Below, in pieces: positions 56,830-64,000 of a stretch of 64,000 bases of DNA. Both the position numbers and the translations under genes were made by a program. How positions within the stretch are numbered: position 1 is the first letter of the stretch; every line of letters begins with the position of its first letter. Source of the DNA: Rhodoplanes serenus (GTDB taxonomy: Bacteria; Pseudomonadota; Alphaproteobacteria; Rhizobiales; Xanthobacteraceae); contig WNKV01000002.1 of assembly GCA_009720755.1 (NCBI GenBank), forward strand, positions 186,001 to 250,000, read 5' to 3'. The notes below the pieces were generated by a model, which did no database searches, was not told where the DNA came from, and saw nothing but the letters and a program-made list of their open reading frames with translations.

Positions 56830-57422
56830 GGCCGCACCGTTGCGGGCGAGGGCGCACCCACGGGCGCGAGCACGGGTGCGCAAATGGGGGCGAGCGTCAG
56901 GATCGCGCCGTCGGGGTGATGGAAGTCGGGCGGCCCGGGCGGATGCGCCAGCGCCCAGTGGGAGATGCCGTCGCGGTCCTCGATGACGGCCGCGAGGGCG
57001 AGTCGCCAGGCCGTATCGGGCGGCAGCGCCGGCACCGCGCCGAGCGCCAGTTCGGCGCGCAGCGTGAAGGTCTCCGCGCCGCGCTCCACCGCGATCGCGG
57101 GCGTCGAGAAGCCGGGCAGCGGGCGCATGCCGGCGCGATAGCCGTCGAACCAATAGGCCGCCCAGGCGGTCGACGGTGACAGGTTGATCTCGACATAGGG
57201 ACCGCCCGGCACCGTGCCGAGGAACGCCTCGAAGCAGGTGTTCCGCCACAGCCCGTCGCGGTGCTCGGGCGATCCGGCCGGCGGCAGCCGGAGGGCATCG
57301 ATGGCGCCGGTCACCGCATAGGACAGCAGCAGGCGGCCGCCATCATGCCGGGTGGCCTCCACGGCGATGCGGGCGGCTGCGCAGGGCGGCGAATCCGGGT
57401 GTCGTCTCAAGGTCTCGGGCAT
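56826..57422 (-). CDS. DOMON-like domain protein
   Basis: This 198-residue, mostly beta-strand protein contains DGLWRNTCFEAFLGTVPGGPYVEINLSPS, here seen as DGLWRNTCFEAFLGT and YVEINLSPSTAWAAYWFDGY. I recognise this as the murB-type DOMON-like family. DOMON domains bind heme or sugar; the ligand here is unknown. Translational coupling (ATGA) with the NamZ-like gene points to a shared role in cell-wall amino-sugar handling. ATG 57422 gives the natural start; the frame continues upstream antisense to the epimerase gene. Confidence 0.8.
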   Translation of the reverse strand: MPETLRRHPDSPPCAAARIAVEATRHDGGRLLLSYAVTGAIDALRLPPAGSPEHRDGLWRNTCFEAFLGTVPGGPYVEINLSPSTAWAAYWFDGYRAGMRPLPGFSTPAIAVERGAETFTLRAELALGAVPALPPDTAWRLALAAVIEDRDGISHWALAHPPGPPDFHHPDGAILTLAPICAPVLAPVGAPSPATVRP

Positions 57423-57528
57423 GACGGCACTGTAGAGCGTTCGGACGTGCGATGCGCACCGGAATTGCATCCCGCCCACGGCCAGTCCAGATTCGAGACC
57501 GATCGTGTGACCGCGCCCGGAGGGCCGC

Positions 57529-58467
57529 ATGGCTCCACTGATCGCCCTCACGGGCGCAACCGGCTTCATCGGCCGCCACCTGCTGCGGGCACTGCCGGCG
57601 CAGGGGTTCCGGGTGCGGGCGCTGCTGCGGCGGCCGGCCGAGCTGCCGCCGGAGGCCGGCGGCGCGGTGATCGGCGACATCGCCCGGCCGCAGAACATGG
57701 CGGCGGCGCTCGCCGACGTCGACGCGGTGGTGCATTCGGCGGCGCTGGCGCCCGGCCTCACCGGGCGCCCGGCCGACGACTACCGGGCGATGAACACCGC
57801 CGCGACGGTGGCGCTGGCGCGGGCTGCGGAGCGCGCCGGGGTGCGCCGCTTCGTGTTCCTCTCCTCCATCCGGGCGCAGAGCGGGCCGACCGCGGCGGGC
57901 GTGCTCACCGAGGCGGATATGGCGGTGCCCGAATCGGCCTATGGGCAATCGAAGCTCGCGGCCGAAGAGGGGCTGGCCGGCCTCGCCATCGACTGGGTGG
58001 CGCTGCGGCCGGTGCTGGTCTACGGCGCCGGGGCCGGCGGCAACATCGCCGAGCTGGTGCGGCTCGCCGCCACGTCCTGGCCGCTGCCGTTCGGCGCCGT
58101 CACGGCGCGGCGCTCGCTGCTGGGGCTCGACAATCTCGCCACCGCGGTGGCGGCGGTGCTGCGGGCGCCGGGGCCGCTGCGGCGGCCGCTCGTGGTCGCC
58201 GACCGCGAGGCGCTGACGTTGGCCGAGATGATCGTGGCGTTGCGGCGCGGCCTCGGCCGGTCGCCCGGCCTGCTGCCCGTGCCGGTGCCGCTGCTGCGGG
58301 CCGGCTTCCAGGTCGCCGGCCGGAGCGAGACGTTCCGCCGGCTGGCCGAACCGCTGGTGGTCGACGCCGCGGCGCTCATGGCACTCGGCTGGACCCCGAC
58401 GGTGTCGACGCCGGCGGGGCTGGAGCGGCTGGCCCGCGAGGGAGGTGCGCCGAGCGGGACGGCCTGA
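57529..58467 (+). CDS. NAD-dependent epimerase/dehydratase family protein
   Basis: This 312-residue extended short-chain dehydrogenase has the Rossmann motif GATGFIGRHLLRAL at about 10-23, and SAALAPG and a FVFLSSIRAQSG stretch where the catalytic Ser lies. SAYGQSKLAAEE supplies the YxxxK pair. Close relatives act on nucleotide sugars or UDP-glucose-type substrates; the substrate is not identified. It converges on the sugar dehydrogenase gene with 15 bp between the stops. Confidence 0.9.
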   Translation: MAPLIALTGATGFIGRHLLRALPAQGFRVRALLRRPAELPPEAGGAVIGDIARPQNMAAALADVDAVVHSAALAPGLTGRPADDYRAMNTAATVALARAAERAGVRRFVFLSSIRAQSGPTAAGVLTEADMAVPESAYGQSKLAAEEGLAGLAIDWVALRPVLVYGAGAGGNIAELVRLAATSWPLPFGAVTARRSLLGLDNLATAVAAVLRAPGPLRRPLVVADREALTLAEMIVALRRGLGRSPGLLPVPVPLLRAGFQVAGRSETFRRLAEPLVVDAAALMALGWTPTVSTPAGLERLAREGGAPSGTA

Positions 58468-58482
58468 TACGGCCCGTGGCGC

Positions 58483-59628
58483 TCACTCGGGCGGGGCGAG
58501 GCGGAGGATGCGGCCGTTCGGCTCGTCGGTGAGGGCGAAGACCTCGCCGTCCGGCCCGGCGACGACGTGGCGGATGCGGGCGCCGAGCGGGATGCGCTCC
58601 TCGCCCGTCACCCGCTCGCCGTCGAGGGTGAGGCGGACGATGCCGCGCGACGACAGCCCGCCGATCAGCATGGAGCCGCGCCAGCCGCGAATGCGGTCGG
58701 CGGTGTAGAACGCCATCCCGGACGGCGAGATCACCGGGGTCCAGTGGCGGACCGCGTCGGCGAACTCCGGTCGCGTCGGCGGGTCGGGGATGTCGCGGCC
58801 GTCGTAGTGCTTGCCCCAGCTCACCAGCGGCCAGCCGTAGTTCTTGCCGGCCTGCGGGATGTTCAGCTCGTCGCCGCCCATCGGCCCCATCTCGTGGACC
58901 CACAGCACGCCGGTGTCGGGGTGGAGGGCGCCGCCGAGCGGGTTGCGATGGCCGTAGGACCAAATCTCCGGCCGCGCGTCCTTGCGGCCGACGAACGGGT
59001 TGTCGGCCGGCACCGAGCCGTCCGGCCGGATGCGCACGATCTTGCCGAGATGCGTGCCGAGGTCCTGGGCGGGATCGAACTTGAAGCGCTCGCCGAGCGT
59101 CACGAACAGCGTGCCGTCGCGGCGGAACACGATGCGTGAGCCGAAATGGTTGCCGCCCGAGACCTTGGGCTGCTGGCGGAAGATCACCTTGAGATCGGAC
59201 AGGCGATCCTCGCCGAGCACCGCGCGGGCGACCGCCGCCGAGGCGCCGCCATCGCCCGGCTCCGCATAGGTGATGTAGACGACGCGGCTGTTGGCGAAGT
59301 CGGGATCGAGGGCGACGTCGTGCAGGCCGCCCTGGCTCTGCGCCAGCACGGCCGGGACCCCGGCGAGCGGCGGCGAGACGCGCCCGTCCGGGCCGACGAG
59401 GCGCAGCCGGCCGGGCCGCTCGGTCACCAGCAGGCGGCGGTCGGGCAGCACCGCGAGGCCCCAGGGGTGGACGAGCCCCTCGGCGACGGTGTGCACCGCC
59501 AGCGGTCCGGCCTCGGTGTCGACCCGGCGGTCCGCCGGGGCGGCCGGTGCGCCGGCCTGGGCCTGCGCGGCGCCCGGCGTGGCGGCGGCCATGGACGCGG
59601 CGATCAGCATGAGCACGCCTTTCCGCAT
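58483..59628 (-). CDS. PQQ-type soluble sugar (aldose) dehydrogenase family protein
   Basis: This 381-residue secreted protein has a signal peptide at about 1-23 (MRKGVLMLIAASMAAATPGA) and a six-bladed beta-propeller of the soluble glucose dehydrogenase/YliI family. Typical motifs are HPWGLAVLPDRRLLVTERPG near 54-73, QGGLHDVALDPDF near 99, GGNHFGSRIVF, SYGHRNPLGGALHPDTG and GGDELNIPQAGKNYGWPLVS. It probably oxidises aldose sugars in the periplasm with PQQ as cofactor. A 23-bp tandem repeat cluster lies just upstream of its start. Confidence 0.92.
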   Translation of the reverse strand: MRKGVLMLIAASMAAATPGAAQAQAGAPAAPADRRVDTEAGPLAVHTVAEGLVHPWGLAVLPDRRLLVTERPGRLRLVGPDGRVSPPLAGVPAVLAQSQGGLHDVALDPDFANSRVVYITYAEPGDGGASAAVARAVLGEDRLSDLKVIFRQQPKVSGGNHFGSRIVFRRDGTLFVTLGERFKFDPAQDLGTHLGKIVRIRPDGSVPADNPFVGRKDARPEIWSYGHRNPLGGALHPDTGVLWVHEMGPMGGDELNIPQAGKNYGWPLVSWGKHYDGRDIPDPPTRPEFADAVRHWTPVISPSGMAFYTADRIRGWRGSMLIGGLSSRGIVRLTLDGERVTGEERIPLGARIRHVVAGPDGEVFALTDEPNGRILRLAPPE

Positions 59629-59648
59629 GGACGACTCTCCCTCGCTCG

Positions 59649-59740
59649 GCGACGCGACATCGTCGCGGCCCGCGACCTCACAGTATCGCGGTTCGCGACG
59701 CGACATCGTCGCAGTTCGCGACGCGACATCGTCGCGGTGC
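59649..59740. repeat. Four 23-bp tandem repeats upstream of the sugar dehydrogenase gene
   Basis: Units at 59649-59671, 59672-59694, 59695-59717 and 59718-59740 share the core gcgacgcgacatcgtcgc. Units 1, 3 and 4 keep this core exactly; unit 2 is degenerate (gcgacctcacagtatcgc). Each intact unit contains a small inverted repeat, gcgac-atc-gtcgc. The block is 20 bp from the start codon of the minus-strand sugar dehydrogenase, so it lies in its leader or promoter. Confidence 0.85.
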
Positions 59741-59845
59741 GAGCGCTCCGGCTCAACCCGGCGAGACCGTGACCGTTCCCGCGGGCGATCGGCTCCGCCG
59801 GTTTCCAGCGTGACGGCTCCGGCGGGCCGGTGCCGGCTGCGCTCT

Positions 59846-61624
59846 TCAGCGTTGATGCACGTAGGTGCCGGGCGCCGCGGCGAGCGGCGCGTAGCCCTTG
59901 GCGGGCGCCCCCAGCGCGGGCGGCGCCACCCGCTCGGCGGCCGAGTGGGTGGCGAGCCAGCCGGCCCATTCGGTCCACCACGAGCCCGGCTTGGGGGCGG
60001 TCGCCGCCATCCACTCGTCCGGGCTGATGCAGGGATCGGCGGCGCGCTTGAGCATCACGCGATAATGGCGATGCGGCCGGCCCGGCTCGCTGACGATGCC
60101 GGCATTGTGGCCGCCCGAGGTCAGCACGAAGGTGACGTCGGTGTCGCTGAGATAGTGGATCTTGTAGACCGAACGCCACGGCGCCACGTGGTCGCGCTCG
60201 GTCGCCACCGTGAAGATCGGCACCCGGATGTTCTGGATCACCGCCGGCCGGCCGTCGACCATGAAGCGGCAGGCCGCCAACTCGTTATCGACATAGAGGC
60301 GCCGCAGGTACTCGGCGTGCATGCGATAGGGCATGCGGGTCGAGTCGGCGTTCCACGCCATCAGATCGTTCATCCGGCTGCGCTCGCCCATCAGATAATC
60401 GTGGACGAGGCGCGACCACACGAGATCGGTGGTGCGTAGGAGCTGGAAGGCGCCCGCCATCTGGTCGGCCGAGAGATAGCCGCGGTTCCACATCATGCTT
60501 TCGAGCATATGGAGCTGGCTGTGATCGATGAACAGCGCGAGCTCCCCGGGCTCGGAAAAGTCCATCTGGGCGGCGAGCAGCGTCAGCGAGGCGAGGCGGT
60601 CGTCGCCGGTCCGCGCCATGGCGGCGGCCGCAATGGCGAGCAGGGTGCCACCGAGGCAGTAGCCGGCGCCGTGCACTCGGCGTCCCGGCATGATCGCCGC
60701 GATGGCGTCGAGCGCCGCCATCGGGCCGAGCCGGCGGTAGTCGTCGAAGGCGATGTCGCGATCCTCCGCGCCGGGATTGCGCCAGGAGATGCAGAACACC
60801 GTGTGGCCCTGCGCGACCAGCCAGCGGATCAGCGAGTTCTGCGGCGACAGGTCGAGGATGTAGTACTTCATGATCCAGGCCGGCACGATCAGGATCGGCT
60901 CGGCCACCACCGTGTCGGTGGCGGGCGCGTACTGGATCAGCTCGATCAGCGCGTTGCGATAGACCACCTGGCCCGGCGTCACCGCGACGTCGCGTCCCAC
61001 CACGAACGCCTCGGTGCCGGCCGGCGGCCGCCCGGTGGCGGTTCGGCTCATGTCCTCGGCCCAGTTCTGGAAGCCATGGATGAGATTGGTGCCGAACGAC
61101 TCGCGCGTCTTGTCGATCACCTCCGGATTCATGAACGGCAGGTTGGAGGGCGACGCCATGTCGAGGAGCTGGCGCACCGTGAACGCCACCATGTCCTGGT
61201 GATGCGGTGCCACCCCCGGCACGTCGTGGGTGAGATCGTGCCACCACTGCTCGGCCAGCAGGAAGGACTGTGCCCACAGCTCGAACGGCGGGGTGTGCCA
61301 GGCCGGGGCGGCGAAGCGGGGATCGTTGCCCGGAGCGACGACGTGCGGCGGCGGATCGCGCCCGGCGCTGGAGGCGGCGAGCTGGGCCTGGAACCGCATG
61401 GCGCGCCGGCTCGCTCGCCAGGCGAGCTCCATGCACTTTCCGGGAGCGGCGGCGAGATGCATGCCCCAGTCGAAGAAGGCGAGCCCGAGGGCGGTGGGGG
61501 AGAGGCCGCCGGTGGCCTGGGCGGTGAGAGCGATGCGCGTGCGGTCGAGCGCTCGGAACGCCTCGAAGCTGGTGTCGTCGTCGATGTGGGTCGCGGGAGC
61601 GGGGGGGCTCGCGGGATGGGTCAT
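59846..61624 (-). CDS. phaC: Class I poly(3-hydroxyalkanoate) synthase
   Basis: This 592-residue polymerase makes PHA storage granules from 3-hydroxyacyl-CoA. The lipase-box-like motif GYCLGG holds the nucleophile Cys323. The family Asp and His are expected in VATERDHVAPW and TSGGHNAGIV. The N-terminal domain with WWHDLTHDVPGVAPHH and NPEVIDKTRESFGTNL is typical of class I enzymes, and length fits. ATG 61624 is used; the frame is open upstream. No phaA, phaB or phasin gene is in the window. Confidence 0.96.
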   Translation of the reverse strand: MTHPASPPAPATHIDDDTSFEAFRALDRTRIALTAQATGGLSPTALGLAFFDWGMHLAAAPGKCMELAWRASRRAMRFQAQLAASSAGRDPPPHVVAPGNDPRFAAPAWHTPPFELWAQSFLLAEQWWHDLTHDVPGVAPHHQDMVAFTVRQLLDMASPSNLPFMNPEVIDKTRESFGTNLIHGFQNWAEDMSRTATGRPPAGTEAFVVGRDVAVTPGQVVYRNALIELIQYAPATDTVVAEPILIVPAWIMKYYILDLSPQNSLIRWLVAQGHTVFCISWRNPGAEDRDIAFDDYRRLGPMAALDAIAAIMPGRRVHGAGYCLGGTLLAIAAAAMARTGDDRLASLTLLAAQMDFSEPGELALFIDHSQLHMLESMMWNRGYLSADQMAGAFQLLRTTDLVWSRLVHDYLMGERSRMNDLMAWNADSTRMPYRMHAEYLRRLYVDNELAACRFMVDGRPAVIQNIRVPIFTVATERDHVAPWRSVYKIHYLSDTDVTFVLTSGGHNAGIVSEPGRPHRHYRVMLKRAADPCISPDEWMAATAPKPGSWWTEWAGWLATHSAAERVAPPALGAPAKGYAPLAAAPGTYVHQR

Positions 61625-61821
61625 GGGATGCGCCTCGGCGGGCTGGTCCGGGGCGTCGGCGACGCGCGCCGGGTCGGTCCATTGAGCGCCGACGCCGCAG
61701 CGCAGCATTGACCTGGAACAAGAAGGGGCTGGAGCAAGAAGGCGACCTTGCGGGCTCGCGTGGTGGGCGGATCGCCGCGCCGGTGGGCCGGCGCGGCCTC
61801 GTCGGAGTTTCCAGACGGCTC

Positions 61822-62208
61822 TCAGTGCTGCTGATGGATCTGGAGCAGGTTGCCGCAGGTGTCGTCGAACACCGCGGTGGTGACCGGCCCCATGGTGACG
61901 GGTGGCTGGGTGAAGCGCACGCCGAGGGCGACGAGGCGCTCGTGCTCGGCCTTGCAGTCGCTCACCCCGAAGGAGGTGAACGGGATGCCGTCGCGCTTCA
62001 GCGCCGCCTTGAACGGCTTGGCGGCCGGGTGGGCGTCGGGCTCCAGCACCAACTGGGTGCCGTCGGGGGCGTCCTGCGACACCACGGTCAGCCAGCGGCT
62101 CGCGCCCAGCGGCATGTCGACCTTGGGCCGGAAGCCCAGGACCTCGGTGTAGAAACGGAGCGCCTTGTCCAGGTCGTCGACCATCACGCTCGCCAGCTCG
62201 ATCCTCAT
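61822..62208 (-). CDS. VOC/glyoxalase superfamily protein
   Basis: This 128-residue single VOC unit contains VDDLDKALRFYTEVLGFRPK near 10-29 and FDDTCGNLLQIHQ at the C-terminus, where the last Glu/His metal ligand normally sits. The function is unknown; small VOC proteins of this kind include glyoxalases and antibiotic-resistance proteins. Its ATG overlaps the stop of the ArsR-family gene (ATGA), so the two form a small operon and the regulator probably controls it. Confidence 0.9.
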   Translation of the reverse strand: MRIELASVMVDDLDKALRFYTEVLGFRPKVDMPLGASRWLTVVSQDAPDGTQLVLEPDAHPAAKPFKAALKRDGIPFTSFGVSDCKAEHERLVALGVRFTQPPVTMGPVTTAVFDDTCGNLLQIHQQH

Positions 62209-62615
62209 GCGGGGGTTCTCCGTTGCGGTGGGGAGGGGGATGGCGCCGCGGCTGGCGCGGCGTCCGGCTGCGGCGCGGCCGGCTGCGCCGCCGACGGCTC
62301 CGCCGCAGACGGCCGGGATTCGGGCGCGCGCTCTCCGGCATGGCCGGCGAGCCACAGGGTCCAGGCGTGGCGCAGCGGCGTGAGGTCGAGAAAATGGTGC
62401 TTGCTGCGCCACTGCCATTCGGTGCGCAGGAGGCCGGCCTCCTCCAGCACCTGGAGGTGCTTGGACAGCGCCTGCCGCGACAGGCTGGCGCCATAGTAGG
62501 TGATCAGGCGGACATGCAGCTCGAACAGGGTCTGTCCGTCGCGCTCGGCCAGCTCGTCGATCAGCCGCCGTCGCGTCGCATCCGACAGCGCCCGGAAGAG
62601 CAGGTCGAGATCCAT
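62205..62615 (-). CDS. ArsR/SmtB-family transcriptional regulator
   Basis: This 136-residue regulator has a winged helix-turn-helix at about 8-75 (FRALSDATRRRLIDELAERD; SLSRQALSKHLQVLEEAGLL) and a Pro/Ala-rich C-terminal tail of about 40 residues. The metal-binding cysteine signature of ArsR is absent, so it probably senses a non-metal ligand. It heads a two-gene unit with the VOC protein, with a likely operator just upstream. Confidence 0.93.
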   Translation of the reverse strand: MDLDLLFRALSDATRRRLIDELAERDGQTLFELHVRLITYYGASLSRQALSKHLQVLEEAGLLRTEWQWRSKHHFLDLTPLRHAWTLWLAGHAGERAPESRPSAAEPSAAQPAAPQPDAAPAAAPSPSPPQRRTPA

Positions 62616-62647
62616 GCTAGAAGACTAATCTGATCGGATGGGTTCAG

Positions 62648-62663
62648 GCAACCAAAAAGTTGC
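62648..62663. promoter_or_regulatory. Candidate ArsR-family operator
   Basis: The arms gcaac (62648-62652) and gttgc (62659-62663) flank 6 bp, giving gcaaccaaaaagttgc about 33 bp upstream of the ArsR start. On the minus strand a -35-like TTGCCT overlaps it, followed 16 bp on by ATTAGT, so a bound repressor would block the operon's own promoter. Confidence 0.6.
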
Positions 62664-62738
62664 ATGAAGGCGGCAGGCGAGCGGCACCGGCCGAAGACCG
62701 CGGACGCGTGGTGTAGCGGCAGAAGGCGTCGCGCTCGA

Positions 62739-63431
62739 TCAGAATGTCCGCATCATCAGCTTGCCGCCGCGGACCTCCCAGCTCTCCAGCCGGTCCAGGA
62801 ACGTCATGCCGAGCAGGCTGACCTTGAGCTGGCCGGGCGGGGCGATGAGGGCCGGCACCGAGCGCTCGACGATGCCGCCGACCGTGATGCGGTCGAGCGT
62901 CACGGCGGCCGCCTGGGCGCGGCCGTTGGCGGTGTCGACATTGACGTTGTACTTGATGAAGTCGAGCGGCAGGCCCGCCGCCTTGGCGGCCTCGTGGGTC
63001 AGCACCACGGCGCTCGCTCCGGTGTCGAGCACCATCGGCACGGGGGCGCCGTTGACCTTGGCGGCGACCTGGAAGTCGCCGGCGCGTCCGCGCGCGATCT
63101 CGACGGTCTTGCCACGCGCCGCCACCCGGCCCGGCATCAGCTCGGCCAGCATCCGCTCGCCGGCGTCCTTCATCTCGAAGCGGTAGGTGTAGCCGGCGAC
63201 CAGCACCAGGCCGATCACCGCCCAGATCAGCACCCATTGCACCGCCTGGGCGAAGCGGTCGCGGAACAGCGTCATCACGGCGCCGCTCAGGAGCGCGATC
63301 AGGCCGAGCTTGACCAGAAGCGCCGCCATGTCGCCGTCCGACAGGCCGCCGGCGCCAGGCCGCCGCGCCAAGAGCAGCGCGAGGCCCGCGAAGGCGGCGA
63401 GCAGGAAGAGCCAAACGGCGGAGCGGCGCAT
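62739..63431 (-). CDS. Membrane-anchored retropepsin-like aspartic protease (TIGR02281 family)
   Basis: This 230-residue protein has N-terminal membrane helices at about 5-22, 36-53 and 63-80, then a protease-like domain with the catalytic motif VLDTGASAVVLT near 133-144 and FLDRLESWEVRGGKLMMRTF at the end. This family of clan AA proteases is common in alphaproteobacteria, acts at the membrane face and has unclear targets. ATG 63431 gives the first helix directly. Confidence 0.9.
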   Translation of the reverse strand: MRRSAVWLFLLAAFAGLALLLARRPGAGGLSDGDMAALLVKLGLIALLSGAVMTLFRDRFAQAVQWVLIWAVIGLVLVAGYTYRFEMKDAGERMLAELMPGRVAARGKTVEIARGRAGDFQVAAKVNGAPVPMVLDTGASAVVLTHEAAKAAGLPLDFIKYNVNVDTANGRAQAAAVTLDRITVGGIVERSVPALIAPPGQLKVSLLGMTFLDRLESWEVRGGKLMMRTF

Positions 63432-63617
63432 CGTCAACACGTCCCGACTTCCTCGATCATGTCCCGGGCCGGACCGCCGGAAAATAGGGCGATGCGCCGG
63501 GAAGGCAAGCAGGGCGGCCGTGCCGCCCGGATGGATGGACCGGCCCCGAACCCTGGCGACCCGCGCGCCGGCGGCGCGGACGCGAGCCCTCACGGCGTGG
63601 CGGCGGCCCGCGCCTGA

Positions 63618-64000
63618 TCAGCCCCCCGCCTTGAACAGCCGTAGCCGGCGGCGCAGCGACACCGGCCCGTCGCTGCCGGCCCGCGCCGGCGGCGGCGTGT
63701 CGGACGGCACTGTCGAGCCGCCCTGCTCGGGAATCGGCTGGAGTGCCGCCATCACCCGCTCGGGCGGGAAGGTCACCACCACCTCGGTGCCCTCGCGCAG
63801 CTTGGAGCGCAGCGTGAAGGTGCCGCCGTGCAGGTCGATGATGCTCTTGACGATCGGCAGCCCCAGCCCGGCGCCCTGCTCGGCCGACTTGATGGCGTTG
63901 GAGCCCTGGCCGAAGGAGTCGAGCACGATCGGGATCTCGTCCTCCGGGATGCCGGGCCCGGTGTCACGGACGCCGAGATACTGGCCGCCCGAATGCGTCC
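63618..64000 (-). CDS. Sensor histidine kinase, C-terminal ATPase part (PleC/PdhS-like)
   Basis: The gene runs off the window's right edge, so only its last 127 codons are seen. They carry the kinase G1 box VRDTGPGIPEDE, the F box DSFGQGSNAIKS and the G2 box GAGLGLPIVKSIIDLHGG, followed by a Pro-rich tail and a basic end (RRRLRLFKAGG). The sequence resembles PleC/PdhS cell-cycle kinases, but the sensor part is outside the window. Confidence 0.9.
   Translation of the reverse strand, partial: THSGGQYLGVRDTGPGIPEDEIPIVLDSFGQGSNAIKSAEQGAGLGLPIVKSIIDLHGGTFTLRSKLREGTEVVVTFPPERVMAALQPIPEQGGSTVPSDTPPPARAGSDGPVSLRRRLRLFKAGG

Noticed and set aside
59649..59740. 23-bp repeats as a CRISPR array
   Set aside because: The units abut directly, with only a few variable bases between cores and no unique spacers, and no cas genes are present.
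62690..62738. Possible tRNA-like stretch (tggtgtagcggc) near the protease gene
   Set aside because: No acceptor or T-arm pairing could be formed and no anticodon loop is present.

Overview
This 64 kb window is very GC-rich (about 70% by eye) and densely coding, with many 4-bp ATGA/GTGA start-stop overlaps. It looks like the chromosome of an alphaproteobacterium, most likely Hyphomicrobiales (Rhizobiales). The support is the ccmI-E-F-H (cycHJKL) order, a recA-alaS neighbourhood with an alphaproteobacterial GAAC-N7-GAAC LexA box, an MloK1-like cyclic-nucleotide-gated channel, a PleC/PdhS-like kinase tail, and a class I PHA synthase. No rRNA, tRNA, CRISPR array, insertion sequence or prophage gene was seen.

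Layout. (1) 1-3778: the end of a cytochrome c maturation operon. (2) 4353-15867: a catabolic cluster with a TRAP transporter split between its two ends. It holds a class I fumarase, a maleylpyruvate/maleylacetoacetate isomerase-type GST, a glyoxalase-fold (VOC) protein, a ketopantoate-reductase-like enzyme, a class II aldolase, an MhpA-type flavin hydroxylase, a DUF2783 protein, an odd metallo-beta-lactamase-fold protein and a fumarylacetoacetate-hydrolase-family enzyme. Together these resemble a gentisate-type lower pathway. (3) 15932-19887: LuxR and LysR regulators and a soluble cobalamin/Fe-S reductive dehalogenase homologue resembling the catabolic NpRdhA type, with no Tat signal and no membrane-anchor partner. 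(4) 19926-28504, minus strand: an acyl-CoA synthetase, a LIV-type ABC transporter and a PaaK-like protein that appears to lack key ligase residues. (5) 28566-42503: a ferredoxin reductase/[2Fe-2S] ferredoxin pair diverging from a TetR-headed run of SDR, P450, thiolase, acyl-CoA dehydrogenase, 3-hydroxyisobutyryl-CoA hydrolase, 3-hydroxyisobutyrate dehydrogenase, aldehyde dehydrogenase, two enoyl-CoA hydratases and a CoA transferase. This looks like oxidation of a branched acyl compound through valine-type steps. (6) 42684-64000: mostly housekeeping genes (recA, alaS, K+ channel, bcp, AsmA-like protein, serB, DUF1015, NamZ-like/DOMON pair, epimerase, PQQ-type sugar dehydrogenase, phaC, ArsR-VOC, a retropepsin-like protease and a histidine kinase end).

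Main inference: regions 2-4 could form a catabolic island for a (possibly halogenated) hydroxy-aromatic acid. In that reading TRAP/ABC uptake feeds reductive dehalogenation, flavin hydroxylation, ring cleavage by a protein that is not obvious here, isomerisation, hydrolysis, and fumarase. The dehalogenase assignment rests on Fe-S motifs and on three catalytic residues that match NpRdhA numbering with a constant offset. The combined pathway is a hypothesis.
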